From assembly GCF_004331695.1 (NCBI RefSeq), contig NZ_SJSL01000001.1, positions 1,240,001 through 1,304,000 of the forward strand: 64,000 bases of DNA, written 5' to 3'. This document shows, in pieces, positions 36,800-45,125 of this stretch. The stretch is from Pedobacter psychroterrae. Its GTDB lineage: Bacteria; Bacteroidota; Bacteroidia; Sphingobacteriales; Sphingobacteriaceae. The translations under genes were made by a program, and so were the position numbers. The notes under the pieces were generated by a model. It was given only the letters and a program-made list of their open reading frames with translations. It was not told the DNA's origin and made no database searches. How positions within the stretch are numbered: the stretch's first letter is position 1; every line of letters starts with the position of its first letter.

Positions 36800-38686
36800 A
36801 TGTCAACTATATCATTACACGATACACATAACCACGATAGCCATGATGATCATGGGCATCACAAAGAGACTTTTTTAACAAAATATGTCTTTAGTCAGGA
36901 TCATAAGATGATTGCCAAGCAGTTTTTGATAACAGGTATTATCATGGCTGTAATAGCAATGTGCTTATCTATCTTGTTTCGTATTCAACTAGCATGGCCT
37001 GATAAGAGCTTTCCTCTGTTGGAAACATTTTTAGGAAAATGGGCTGAAGGTGGCAGGATCAAACCCGACTTTTACCTTGCACTGGTTACCATTCACGGTA
37101 CCATCATGGTATTCTTCGTTTTGACGGCTGGATTGAGCGGGACTTTTAGTAATTTATTGATCCCGCTTCAGTTGGGTGCAAGGGATATGGCTTCGCCGTT
37201 CCTGAACATGCTTTCTTACTGGTTCTTCTTCTCCGCTTGTGTGATCATGATGAGCTCATTTTTCATACAGACAGGCCCTGCCAGTGCGGGCTGGACAATC
37301 TATCCTCCCTTATCTGCATTGCCAACGGCGATTAGCGGATCCGGACTGGGTATGACGCTATGGCTGATCAGTATGGTGCTTTTTGTGGCTTCCTCTTTAA
37401 TGGGCGGTATCAACTATGTGAGTACCATCCTGAACATGCGTACTAAAGGTATGGACCTTTGGAAAATGCCATTGACGATCTGGGCATTCTTCCTGACCGC
37501 TGTGTTGGGTATCTTATCTTTCCCGGTATTGGTAGCAGGGGTAGTATTGTTGATATTTGACCGTAGTTTTGGTACAAGTTTCTATTTATCTGATATAGTA
37601 ATGGGAACGCAGGTATTGCCTAATGAGGGTGGATCACCGATCTTATGGCAGCATTTATTTTGGTTCTTAGGTCACCCGGAGGTATATATTGTAATCATGC
37701 CTGCGATGGGATTGTCTTCAGAGATCATGTCTGTAAACGCAAGGAAACCGATATTTGGTTATCATGCGATGATCTATTCATTGATCGGTATTACGATATT
37801 GTCATTCATCGTTTGGGGGCACCATATGTTTGTGACGGGTATGAACCCGCTGCTTGGTGGGGTGTTTATGATCACTACGCTGATCATTGCGGTTCCTTCG
37901 GCGGTTAAGACGTTTAACTGGCTGGCTACCTTGTGGAGAGGTAATATCAGGTTTACTCCAGCAATGTTATTTGCCATCGGACTGGTTTCATTCTTTATTT
38001 CCGGTGGTCTGACAGGTATCTTCTTAGGTAACGCATCTTTGGATATCAACTTGCACGATACGTATTTTGTAGTGGCCCACTTCCACCTGGTGATGGGTTC
38101 GGCGGCGATATTTGGTATGCTTGCCGGGGTTTATCACTACTTCCCTAAGATGTTTGGAAGGTTAATGAGCAATAAGCTTGGATACCTGCATTTCTGGATC
38201 ACATTTGCATGTGCTTACCTGGTGTTTTTCCCGCTTCACTTCCTGGGTCTTGATGGGGTTCCGCGCCGTTACTATGCATTTACTGAATTTGAGTTTATGC
38301 AGAAATGGGTGACCGTTAACGTATTGGTAACTTGGTCGGCCATTGTAGCAGCACTGGCACAGGTAGCATTTTTGTTCAACTTCTTCTATTCTATCTTTAA
38401 AGGTAAAGTATCTTCTCAAAATCCATGGGAGGCAAATACACTTGAATGGACTACTCCTGTAGAGCGTTTGCATGGTAACTGGCCGGGAGAGATCCCAACT
38501 GTTTACCGTTGGCCATATGACTACAGCAAACCTGGAGCTGAGCAGGATTTTATCCCGCAAACCGTTCCTTTCTCTCAGACAATGAGCTCAAATATGCCTC
38601 ATGATTTTGAAGGAAATGCAGAATCTGAGCGTATCCAGAAAGAATGGGAAGCACTGGAGGCAACAAAAGAAACAAAATTAGACTAG
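36800..38686 (+). CDS. coxA: Cytochrome c oxidase subunit I
   Basis: The 628-residue catalytic subunit of the terminal oxidase with the heme a, heme a3 and CuB centre. Visible motifs are WFLGHPEVYIVIMPAMG (His292 as CuB ligand with the cross-linking Tyr four residues on), the HH pair in GHHMFVTGM, and HDTYFVVAHFHLVMG with the heme a3 and heme a His ligands. The first 25 residues are strikingly His/Asp-rich (HDTHNHDSHDDHGHH), perhaps metal binding. The gene ends the first transcription block, with a strong terminator 22 bases after the stop. Confidence 0.97.
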   Translation: MSTISLHDTHNHDSHDDHGHHKETFLTKYVFSQDHKMIAKQFLITGIIMAVIAMCLSILFRIQLAWPDKSFPLLETFLGKWAEGGRIKPDFYLALVTIHGTIMVFFVLTAGLSGTFSNLLIPLQLGARDMASPFLNMLSYWFFFSACVIMMSSFFIQTGPASAGWTIYPPLSALPTAISGSGLGMTLWLISMVLFVASSLMGGINYVSTILNMRTKGMDLWKMPLTIWAFFLTAVLGILSFPVLVAGVVLLIFDRSFGTSFYLSDIVMGTQVLPNEGGSPILWQHLFWFLGHPEVYIVIMPAMGLSSEIMSVNARKPIFGYHAMIYSLIGITILSFIVWGHHMFVTGMNPLLGGVFMITTLIIAVPSAVKTFNWLATLWRGNIRFTPAMLFAIGLVSFFISGGLTGIFLGNASLDINLHDTYFVVAHFHLVMGSAAIFGMLAGVYHYFPKMFGRLMSNKLGYLHFWITFACAYLVFFPLHFLGLDGVPRRYYAFTEFEFMQKWVTVNVLVTWSAIVAALAQVAFLFNFFYSIFKGKVSSQNPWEANTLEWTTPVERLHGNWPGEIPTVYRWPYDYSKPGAEQDFIPQTVPFSQTMSSNMPHDFEGNAESERIQKEWEALEATKETKLD

Positions 38687-38708
38687 CATATAGTTTATGA
38701 TAAAATGG

Positions 38709-38754
38709 GGTATCTGCAGTAGGTAAGTACTTACAACAGATACCTCTTTTTTTT
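38709..38754 (+). terminator. Strong terminator after coxA
   Basis: Stem GGTATCTG (38709-38716) with CAGATACC (38737-38744), an inner palindrome GTAAGTACTTAC (38723-38734), and a T-rich tail with eight T at 38747-38754. It splits the respiratory cluster into actA-coxA and ctaA-DUF420 blocks; the second block then needs read-through or a promoter that I could not find. Confidence 0.85.
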
Positions 38755-38770
38755 AAACCTAATACATACC

Positions 38771-39835
38771 ATGGTTCCTAAATCTGAAAAGAGATTTATC
38801 AGGCTAAACCTTATAACAATAGTTGTAACCTTATTGCTGATCCTTGCAGGTGGGATTGTACGCAGTACAGGCTCTGGTATGGGCTGCCCGGACTGGCCAA
38901 AGTGTTTTGACCAGTATGTACCGCCAACATCTGTTTCACAGCTGCCTGCAGATTATAAAGAGAAATATGTAGCTGAACGTGTGGCCAAGAATGAAAGGTT
39001 TGCGAAGACACTGGAGAAAATGGGCAAGGCACATCTGGCCGACAGCATCAGACATGATGCGTCGATACTGATGCCTGAAACTTTCAATGTAGCTAAGACC
39101 TGGACGGAATATCTGAACAGGTTGATGGGGGCATTGACAGGCTTCTTATTGCTGATCCTCACGGTTTATTCATTTGCCTACAGAAAAACAGCAAAGAGGA
39201 TTGTAGTACTGAGTGTATTGAACCTGATTGTGGTTGCCTATCAGGGATGGCTCGGTTCGATCGTAGTGTCCACCAATTTGATGCCATGGATCGTGACCGT
39301 ACATATGTTGCTGGCACTGGTAATCCTTGCTATCCTGGTTTATACCTATTATTATGCACAGCAGCTGTATCAGCAGCCTACGGTCGTAATGGCCAGGCTT
39401 AGTTATTTGAAATTGCTGATCTTTCTGGCTATAGTGGCCAGCATTATTCAGATTGTTTTAGGTACGGAAGTAAGGGAAGAAATAGATGCGATAGCTAAAC
39501 AGCTGATGTATGCCGGGAGAGAGCGTTGGGTAGAAAAGGTCGGAAATGTCTTTTCTTACCACAGAGATGTGGCTGTATTGGTGCTTGTTTTTAATATTTT
39601 TGTTTATAAGATGGTTAAAGATAAGTTTAGCGGTAAAGCCGGTGCTTTAACAATAGCTAACGGAGTGGGCATTGTCCTGATCATTCAGATCGTAACAGGG
39701 CTTTTGTTGTCTAATTTTGCTTTACCACCTTATGCACAAGCATTGCACATTTTATTTTCAACAGTTTTATTTACCCTGCAATATTATCTGTATCTATTGG
39801 TTTATAGAACGGAGACCTACCAGCAGGGGCATTAA
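38771..39835 (+). CDS. ctaA: Heme A synthase (COX15/CtaA)
   Basis: A 354-residue protein with about eight transmembrane helices that oxidises heme O to heme A. The family start is GGIVRSTGSGMGCPDWPKCF, with a Cys pair in the loop (CPDWPKC), followed by helices with the conserved histidines (MPWIVTVHMLLALVIL, YHRDVAVLVLVFN and YAQALHILFSTVLF). The loop between helices 1 and 2 is longer than in short CtaA forms. It opens the second half of the oxidase cluster, 16 bases after the terminator tail, and is 12 bases before ctaB, its pathway partner. Confidence 0.93.
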   Translation: MVPKSEKRFIRLNLITIVVTLLLILAGGIVRSTGSGMGCPDWPKCFDQYVPPTSVSQLPADYKEKYVAERVAKNERFAKTLEKMGKAHLADSIRHDASILMPETFNVAKTWTEYLNRLMGALTGFLLLILTVYSFAYRKTAKRIVVLSVLNLIVVAYQGWLGSIVVSTNLMPWIVTVHMLLALVILAILVYTYYYAQQLYQQPTVVMARLSYLKLLIFLAIVASIIQIVLGTEVREEIDAIAKQLMYAGRERWVEKVGNVFSYHRDVAVLVLVFNIFVYKMVKDKFSGKAGALTIANGVGIVLIIQIVTGLLLSNFALPPYAQALHILFSTVLFTLQYYLYLLVYRTETYQQGH

Positions 39836-39847
39836 TAAGTATATAAT

Positions 39848-40726
39848 TTGAAACAGTTTTTAAAAGATTTCTCCAAGCTCATTAAATTCAGACTAACTTT
39901 TCTGGTCGTGTTTTCTGCGTCGGTTACCTTTTTAATTGGTTCTCAGGTTCCAATAAACGGTGTGGTACCGGGCATAGACTGGACGAACTGGATCATTCTG
40001 ATCGTAGGTGGTTTTCTTGTTACTTCAGCGGCGAACTGTTTTAATGAGGTGATAGAAGTAGACCTTGATAAGCTGATGACCAGGACTAAAGACCGTCCTA
40101 TGCCTGCCGGTCATATGACCACGGGCCAGGGCCTGGTGTCGGGCCTGGTAATGGGAATGCTGGGTACTTGGTTGCTTGGAAAACTGAATATAGAAACGGG
40201 TCTGCTTTCTGTATTTTCGATCTTCCTTTACGCATTTGCCTATACCCCATTGAAAAGGAAATCCCCTATTGCAGTATTTGTAGGAGCTATACCGGGTGCT
40301 TTACCCCCACTAATCGGATATGTAGCTGCTCATGGGAAGATAGATCAGATAGCAGTGATCTTATTTTTAGTGCAGTTTGTATGGCAGTTTCCACACTTTT
40401 GGTCTATTGCATGGGTGCTGGACGATGACTATAAAAAAGCAGGTTTCAGGCTGTTGCCCACTACCAAAAGAGATAAAGCCAGCGCATTGATTACTTTTTT
40501 GAGTACACTGATATTGATCCCGGTAAGCTTATTGCCTACTTTTTATGGTTTTGGCGGTTATTATATCGCAGGGGTATCTATACTGGCAGGTTTGGTATTT
40601 GCTTGGCTGGCGTTTAAAATGTGGATGAATATGGACCTGGCTAGTGCGAGAAAAGTGATGTTTTGCTCTTTCTTTTATCTGCCGCTGGTGCAATTGGTTT
40701 TATTGTTTGATTTTATAAGTAAATAA
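39848..40726 (+). CDS. ctaB: Heme O synthase (protoheme IX farnesyltransferase)
   Basis: A 292-residue UbiA-family prenyltransferase that adds a farnesyl group to heme B. The first Asp-rich motif is NCFNEVIEVDLDKLMTRTKD, the second is YKKAGFRLLP after WVLDDD, with nine hydrophobic helices. The family N-terminus (KQFLKDFSKLIKFRLTFL) begins directly at a TTG codon at 39848; no ATG or GTG is available before the first conserved motif, so TTG is very probably the start. There is no Shine-Dalgarno sequence before it. It follows ctaA by 12 bases and precedes the subunit III genes by six. Confidence 0.93.
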   Translation: MKQFLKDFSKLIKFRLTFLVVFSASVTFLIGSQVPINGVVPGIDWTNWIILIVGGFLVTSAANCFNEVIEVDLDKLMTRTKDRPMPAGHMTTGQGLVSGLVMGMLGTWLLGKLNIETGLLSVFSIFLYAFAYTPLKRKSPIAVFVGAIPGALPPLIGYVAAHGKIDQIAVILFLVQFVWQFPHFWSIAWVLDDDYKKAGFRLLPTTKRDKASALITFLSTLILIPVSLLPTFYGFGGYYIAGVSILAGLVFAWLAFKMWMNMDLASARKVMFCSFFYLPLVQLVLLFDFISK

Positions 40727-40732
40727 GTTGAT

Positions 40733-41323
40733 ATGGTACATACATTAGATAAAAATGATGTAAATCATGAAATGCAACATAACCTGAAGCCTAAAAAGTT
40801 TGTGGTATGGTTGTTTATTGTTTCATCGATGATCATGTTTGGGGGGTTTACAAGTTACTATATTGTATTCTCAGCCTCTAAAGGGAAGGGACACGGACTG
40901 GTGTTGCCAGATCTGTTCATTTATAGCACGCTGGTACTTTTGATCAGCAGCCTTTGCCTGTTTCTTGCATCCAGGGCTTTAAAATCCGGCAACATCAGTT
41001 TGCAGCGGACGTTATTGTGGTCTACCCTGGCGCTTGGCCTTGTGTTTGGTTATATGCAGATTCAAGCCTGGTCAGTGATGGTGAGTACAGGTGCATTTTT
41101 CTCTAATAACAATGCCGCAATTTCCATGGTTTATGTGGTATCCGGATTCCACCTGATACACATATTTGCAGGGGTTTGCTTCCTCATAAATGCCATTGGT
41201 GGTACTTATCTTAAGATTAGTCCCGAAAGACAGAAGTTCCGGATGGAAATCGCTTCAATATTTTGGCATTTTATAGATATATTATGGATATATCTGTATG
41301 TTTTTTTACTTTTGAACAGTTAG
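40733..41323 (+). CDS. Cytochrome c oxidase subunit III-type protein, paralogue 1
   Basis: A 196-residue protein with five predicted helices of the CtaE/subunit III superfamily. Family features are FIVSSMIMFGGFTSYYIVFS, GFHLIHIFAGVCFLINAIGG and the closing FWHFIDILWIYLYVFLLLNS. It is the five-helix bacterial form and lies directly before a second subunit III-type gene, so the oxidase either has two such subunits or one is an accessory or assembly protein. Confidence 0.88.
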   Translation: MVHTLDKNDVNHEMQHNLKPKKFVVWLFIVSSMIMFGGFTSYYIVFSASKGKGHGLVLPDLFIYSTLVLLISSLCLFLASRALKSGNISLQRTLLWSTLALGLVFGYMQIQAWSVMVSTGAFFSNNNAAISMVYVVSGFHLIHIFAGVCFLINAIGGTYLKISPERQKFRMEIASIFWHFIDILWIYLYVFLLLNS

Positions 41324-41353
41324 ATTTTTTAACAAACTATTACTATTTACAAA

Positions 41354-42061
41354 ATGGATTCATTATCACAATTAGATCAGGTAAAAACCACTCCATGGAG
41401 CGGAGGTCGCTCGCCGTGGTCACTAGAGTACGGCAAAGTAATGATGTGGTTTTTTCTGGTTTCTGATGCATTCACATTTTCGTCATTACTGATCTATTAT
41501 GGGGCGCAGCGTTTTTCTAAATTCACTTGGCCTGATCCGGATTTGGTGTTCCAGTCTATTCCCGGTATAACGGACAGTGGTGCACCATTGGTATTCGTTG
41601 GTTTGATGACGTTTATCCTGATCATGAGTTCCGTTACGATGGTACTTGCTGTAGAAGCAGGGCACAGACGGTCAAAGAAGGAAGTTGTCTGGTGGATGGT
41701 GGCTACTATTATCGGTGGTCTGATGTTCTTAGGCTGTCAGGCAGCGGAATGGACACACTTATTCCATGAAGGCTTTGGTTGGGGCAAAATCCCTCCTATG
41801 GAAACACTGCACCATCTATTTACAGGAGAGGTATCTACGGTATCTGCATTGCAGTTTTCAAACCTGTTCTTTACAATAACAGGCTTTCACGGATTCCACG
41901 TATTCAGTGGTGTGATCATTAACATCATCATTTTATGCATGACCATTAACGGCACATTTGAGAAACGCGGACATTACCTGATGATTGAGAAAGTTGGTCT
42001 TTACTGGCACTTTGTTGATCTTGTTTGGGTATTCGTATTTACATTCTTCTACTTGGTTTAA
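41354..42061 (+). CDS. Cytochrome c oxidase subunit III, paralogue 2
   Basis: A 235-residue subunit III with five or six helices: MMWFFLVSDAFTFSSLLIYY, AVEAGHRRSKKEVVWWMVAT, FFTITGFHGFHVFSGVIINI and YWHFVDLVWVFVFTFFYLV. The gap to the preceding subunit III-type gene is 30 bases and to the next gene 18. Its longer loop after helix 1 (PDPDLVFQSIPGITDSGAPL) is not found in paralogue 1. Confidence 0.9.
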   Translation: MDSLSQLDQVKTTPWSGGRSPWSLEYGKVMMWFFLVSDAFTFSSLLIYYGAQRFSKFTWPDPDLVFQSIPGITDSGAPLVFVGLMTFILIMSSVTMVLAVEAGHRRSKKEVVWWMVATIIGGLMFLGCQAAEWTHLFHEGFGWGKIPPMETLHHLFTGEVSTVSALQFSNLFFTITGFHGFHVFSGVIINIIILCMTINGTFEKRGHYLMIEKVGLYWHFVDLVWVFVFTFFYLV

Positions 42062-42079
42062 TTATTCAATAATATTATT

Positions 42080-42439
42080 ATGTCAGAAATACATACTGAA
42101 CACGGACACGAGGGGCATGCACACGAGGAACATGCTGGTTTAGATAAAAAGAAGATATGGCAGGTTTTTGCAATCCTGTTGGTGATCACTGTAATAGAGT
42201 TTTTTATCGCATTATGGGTATTGCCTAAAGGCTATATGTCACATGGCGTTGGTAACTTTATATACATTGCTTTAACATTGCTGAAGGCTTATTATATCGT
42301 AGCTTATTTTATGCACCTTAAATATGAGAAGGTAGGGCTGCAGCTTGCATTGACACTTTCTTTTATTTTTATCATTTACTTTATCGTACTGATGCTGATT
42401 GAAGGTGATTATTTGCATGTTCACATGCCTTTTAAATGA
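42080..42439 (+). CDS. Cytochrome c oxidase subunit IV family protein
   Basis: A 119-residue small oxidase subunit with three helices (about residues 30-50, 58-78 and 88-110), the prokaryotic COX4/CyoD type. The N-terminus is His/Glu-rich (HTEHGHEGHAHEEHAG), like that of CoxA. KAYYIVAYFMHLKYE is the typical middle segment. Its stop overlaps the next start by four bases (ATGA). Confidence 0.88.
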   Translation: MSEIHTEHGHEGHAHEEHAGLDKKKIWQVFAILLVITVIEFFIALWVLPKGYMSHGVGNFIYIALTLLKAYYIVAYFMHLKYEKVGLQLALTLSFIFIIYFIVLMLIEGDYLHVHMPFK

Positions 42440-43149
42440 AAGAAGTTTCCATAAAGAAGATCTTAATCCTGGTCACCATATTAGCGGTACCAGGATTTTT
42501 GTATTATTTGCTTCAGAGCCAGGGTAAGAACAGGTACAAACCTTTGCCTTTTTATGGGCCTAAAGAGGTAGCTTCAACCTTTCACGCTGTACGGGGGGAG
42601 CAGATACCAGATACCATTTATCATGAAATTAAAGGATTTGAATTTTTAAACCAGAAAGGTAAGACGGTTACCTGGGAAAATTATAAAAATAAGGTCCTTA
42701 TATTCGGATTATTCTATACTCAGTCAGGGGATAAGTTTTCGGTAATTGCGGCAAACAAGTCCATGCAGCTGCTGAAAGCTGCTTATGCCAAGAACGACCT
42801 GATCCATTTTGTGAGTATGACGATAGATCCTGGTTATGATACTCCTGAGGTACTTTCGCGTTATGCCGACTCTTTGTCTGCAGGGCCGGATAAATGGAGC
42901 CTGCTTACCGGGGATAGCACTAAGCAGTTTAGCTTTATAAATGACCAGCTTTTACTAGATGCAAATCAAGCATATACTGACACTGGAATAAAGAAATATT
43001 CTTATAGCAATTATTTTATCTTGGTTGATCCCCAACACAGGATACGTGGTTTTTATGAAGCGTATAACCAGGAGACGATATCGAAACTGGACGATGAGAT
43101 TAAGGTATTAATAGCTGAGGTGCTGAGAAATACCAGAGACGGACGATAA
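42436..43149 (+). CDS. SCO-fold protein lacking copper ligands
   Basis: A 237-residue membrane-anchored protein (helix at about residues 8-26) of the SCO1/SenC thioredoxin fold. The framework is clear: FEFLNQKGKTVTWENYKNKV, MTIDPGYDTPEVLSRYADSL and YFILVDPQHRIRGFYEAYN. The copper and redox site is gone: the usual TxCPxxC loop reads FYTQSGDKF (Ser97 and Phe101 in the cysteine places), the distal His before FILVD is not there, and the protein contains no cysteine at all. SCO proteins deliver copper to CuA of subunit II; this one cannot do so in the known way and may be a structural or scaffold assembly factor. Confidence 0.82.
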   Translation: MKEVSIKKILILVTILAVPGFLYYLLQSQGKNRYKPLPFYGPKEVASTFHAVRGEQIPDTIYHEIKGFEFLNQKGKTVTWENYKNKVLIFGLFYTQSGDKFSVIAANKSMQLLKAAYAKNDLIHFVSMTIDPGYDTPEVLSRYADSLSAGPDKWSLLTGDSTKQFSFINDQLLLDANQAYTDTGIKKYSYSNYFILVDPQHRIRGFYEAYNQETISKLDDEIKVLIAEVLRNTRDGR

Positions 43150-43159
43150 TCCACATATT

Positions 43160-43696
43160 ATGACGAACGACAAGAATACAATTGAGAAAAAATATAGCTT
43201 ATGGATCGTTTTACTATCCATAATCATACCGTTAGCAGTAGCAGTATTGTTTTTTGTGAAGATACCCAATGCTACACCACTCACCTTTTTGCCCCCGATA
43301 TATGCAACGATAAATGGCGTGACGGCTGTTTTATTAGTGCTTGCGGTGATGGCGGTTAAGAAAGGAAAACTTAAGTTGCACGAGAACTTAATGAAAATTG
43401 CCATCGGCTGTTCGCTGCTCTTCCTTGTGATGTATGTTGCTTACCACATGACCAGTCCTTCTACTAAGTTTGGAGGAGAAGGTAATATTAAATATGTTTA
43501 CTATTTTATATTATTGACGCATATCCTGCTTTCTATTGTAATCATTCCTTTGGTACTCATCACCTATGTACGGGCTTTGGCCGAACGTTTTGATAAACAT
43601 AAGAAGATTGCAAAGATTACTTTTCCGCTTTGGTTGTATGTGGCGGTTACGGGTGTTGTTGTTTACCTGATGATCTCCCCGTACTATAATTTTTAA
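43160..43696 (+). CDS. DUF420 (CtaM-like) membrane protein
   Basis: A 178-residue protein with five hydrophobic helices and the DUF420 pattern (PIYATINGVTAVLLVLAV, KLKLHENLMKIAI, YYFILLTHILLSIVIIPLVL). Members of this family (CtaM in Gram-positive bacteria) are needed for cytochrome oxidase assembly, which fits its place at the end of the oxidase cluster. It converges with ogt, two bases away, with no terminator visible between. Confidence 0.87.
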   Translation: MTNDKNTIEKKYSLWIVLLSIIIPLAVAVLFFVKIPNATPLTFLPPIYATINGVTAVLLVLAVMAVKKGKLKLHENLMKIAIGCSLLFLVMYVAYHMTSPSTKFGGEGNIKYVYYFILLTHILLSIVIIPLVLITYVRALAERFDKHKKIAKITFPLWLYVAVTGVVVYLMISPYYNF

Positions 43697-43698
43697 AT

Positions 43699-44253
43699 TT
43701 AAAAAAGGCATCCATCTGCGATTGCAGAATGGTCTCTTTCAAATTTTAGCAACCATTTCTTTTTATCCACACCAGCAGCATACCCTGTCATTGTTCCATT
43801 GCTTCCAATTACGCGATGACAGGGTATGATAATGGCCAGCCGGTTGCGGCCGTTGGTGGTGGCAATGGCACGGATTGCCTTTGGGTTTTTCATCAGTGTA
43901 GCCTGTTCTTTATAAGAGATGGTCTTGCCATATGGAATATCCAGTAAGGACTGCCAGACTGTTTGTGAAAATTCATTTCCCGGAGTATGAAGTGCCACTG
44001 AAAACGTTTTTCGTGTGCCATCAAAGTACTCAGTAAGTTCCTCTTCCAGTTGATCCAGGTGCTGATTTCTTCCAGGCTTCATTTCGGCGCAGAGCATCTT
44101 TTTTAATTCAGCAAATTCCTTTTCTAACCTGATCCTATTATTAAATTCCAGGAGGCAGACACCTTGTGAGGTAGCACCGGCAAGCATGGGCCCGAGTGGA
44201 GTACTAAGCTCTGTCATGGTAATTACAGCAGTATTATTGTTTTTAGCTTCCAT
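43699..44253 (-). CDS. ogt: Methylated-DNA--protein-cysteine methyltransferase
   Basis: A 184-residue repair protein that removes alkyl groups from O6-alkylguanine by suicide transfer to its own cysteine. The acceptor is Cys145 in the IIIPCHRVIGSNGTMTGYAAG signature; the recognition helix is in FSQTVWQSLLDIPYGKTISY. The N-terminal domain is the poorly conserved ribonuclease-like type (MTELSTPLGPMLAGATSQG). It is 24 bases from the small gene upstream and converges with the DUF420 gene. Confidence 0.94.
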   Translation of the reverse strand: MEAKNNNTAVITMTELSTPLGPMLAGATSQGVCLLEFNNRIRLEKEFAELKKMLCAEMKPGRNQHLDQLEEELTEYFDGTRKTFSVALHTPGNEFSQTVWQSLLDIPYGKTISYKEQATLMKNPKAIRAIATTNGRNRLAIIIPCHRVIGSNGTMTGYAAGVDKKKWLLKFERDHSAIADGCLF

Positions 44254-44277
44254 GAATATTCTTAGACTGGCTGTTTA

Positions 44278-44460
44278 CTATATTTTTATGACGATGGTCC
44301 TACCGGTTACGAGGCTAAACTCATAGATCCTGTAGAGCCCGTCGTCACTAATGTCAATTGCTTCAACCAGCCCGGTTTTACTGAAAGTATCAGTCACCAG
44401 GTCGCCCTTTTTTACCTCCTGAAGAATTTCTGACGGAGTCTCTTGATTTAAACGGATCAT
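44278..44460 (-). CDS. Small hypothetical protein (60 aa)
   Basis: A 60-residue acidic/basic soluble protein that I do not recognise: SEILQEVKKGDLVTDTFSKTG followed by strand-like segments ending GRTIVIKI. The GDLV...GLVEAIDIS pattern suggests a small SH3-like or KOW-like beta barrel. A -7-like TATCTTTA (one mismatch) lies at 44465-44472 on the leftward strand, four bases before ATG. It probably leads into ogt, 24 bases downstream. Confidence 0.55.
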   Translation of the reverse strand: MIRLNQETPSEILQEVKKGDLVTDTFSKTGLVEAIDISDDGLYRIYEFSLVTGRTIVIKI

Positions 44461-44483
44461 CCAATAAAGATACGATAATGTAT

Positions 44484-44798
44484 TTAGTTCAGGCTCTGTT
44501 CGGTATGGATTCCGTTGACATGGGCTTCGTGTATCAGTTCTTTAATGTCTGATTTTGGCCTTTTGGCAGGAGCATGCGTTAGCGGCTGTTCTCTCTGTTC
44601 AGCAAATGATTGTTCCGAAGGATCGGAACCGGTTATTCTGTTTCTCACATTTTTGCGAACATCAGCCCCACTTTCAGGAGCAAACAGAACGCCCAGTACT
44701 GCACCTACTGCTAATCCTGCAATAACGGCAAAGGCAACTGTAGTATTGTTTTTAGTGTTGTGGGCAAATATGTTTGCCATTAGTTTTTCGTATTTCAT
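44484..44798 (-). CDS. YtxH-like small membrane protein
   Basis: A 104-residue protein with one glycine/valine-rich transmembrane segment (VAFAVIAGLAVGAVLGVLFA) followed by PESGADVRKNVRNR, the YtxH-family signature, and a charged C-terminal tail. The ATG at 44798 is chosen over 44831, which would add a non-typical stretch (MRCVIFPKPMI); a shorter start at 44780 is also possible. YtxH proteins are linked to general stress in Gram-positive bacteria; the role here is unknown. Confidence 0.78.
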   Translation of the reverse strand: MKYEKLMANIFAHNTKNNTTVAFAVIAGLAVGAVLGVLFAPESGADVRKNVRNRITGSDPSEQSFAEQREQPLTHAPAKRPKSDIKELIHEAHVNGIHTEQSLN

Positions 44799-44864
44799 AA
44801 TCATAGGTTTTGGAAAAATAACACACCGCAAAACATATTGTTTAGAAAATTTAATAAAGGATAA

Positions 44865-45002
44865 CTATTTGGCCTGTGGCCGTATCTGATAGAGGATGAT
44901 GTTTCTAATGATAAGGAATAATACAAATAGCCCTAAAATCATTAGCATGATCTCGGATAAACCTATATTAAATCCTGCTACGATAAATGAAGTTGTATAC
45001 AT
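44865..45002 (-). CDS. Putative 45-residue single-span membrane peptide
   Basis: A short leftward frame from ATG 45002 to TAG at 44865-44867. It encodes a 45-residue product: a short polar start (MYTTSFIVAGFNIG), a strongly hydrophobic stretch of about 25 residues (SEIMLMILGLFVLFLIIRNI) and a basic tail (YQIRPQAK). This positive-inside layout is typical of real small membrane proteins and lies in an otherwise empty gap. There is no other support, and it could be chance. Confidence 0.4.
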   Translation of the reverse strand: MYTTSFIVAGFNIGLSEIMLMILGLFVLFLIIRNIILYQIRPQAK

Positions 45003-45094
45003 AAAGGGTAAGGTAGTGTTAATATTGATCAAAGAGGCAAAGATGTAACAAGTTTAATACGCCGCTCCTCCCAAATTAATATTATGGTAACCTT

Positions 45095-45102
45095 AACTTT
45101 GA
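45095..45102 (+). promoter_or_regulatory. Promoter -7 element TAACTTTG of the phospholipase gene
   Basis: Exact TAnnTTTG match, 23 bases before ATG 45126. Confidence 0.5.
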
Positions 45103-45125
45103 GATAAGCACAGAGATTTGACCAA

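Noticed and set aside
42436..43149. Pseudogene call for the SCO-fold gene
   Set aside because: The frame is intact, length is normal and it is tightly packed between oxidase genes; only the ligand residues differ.
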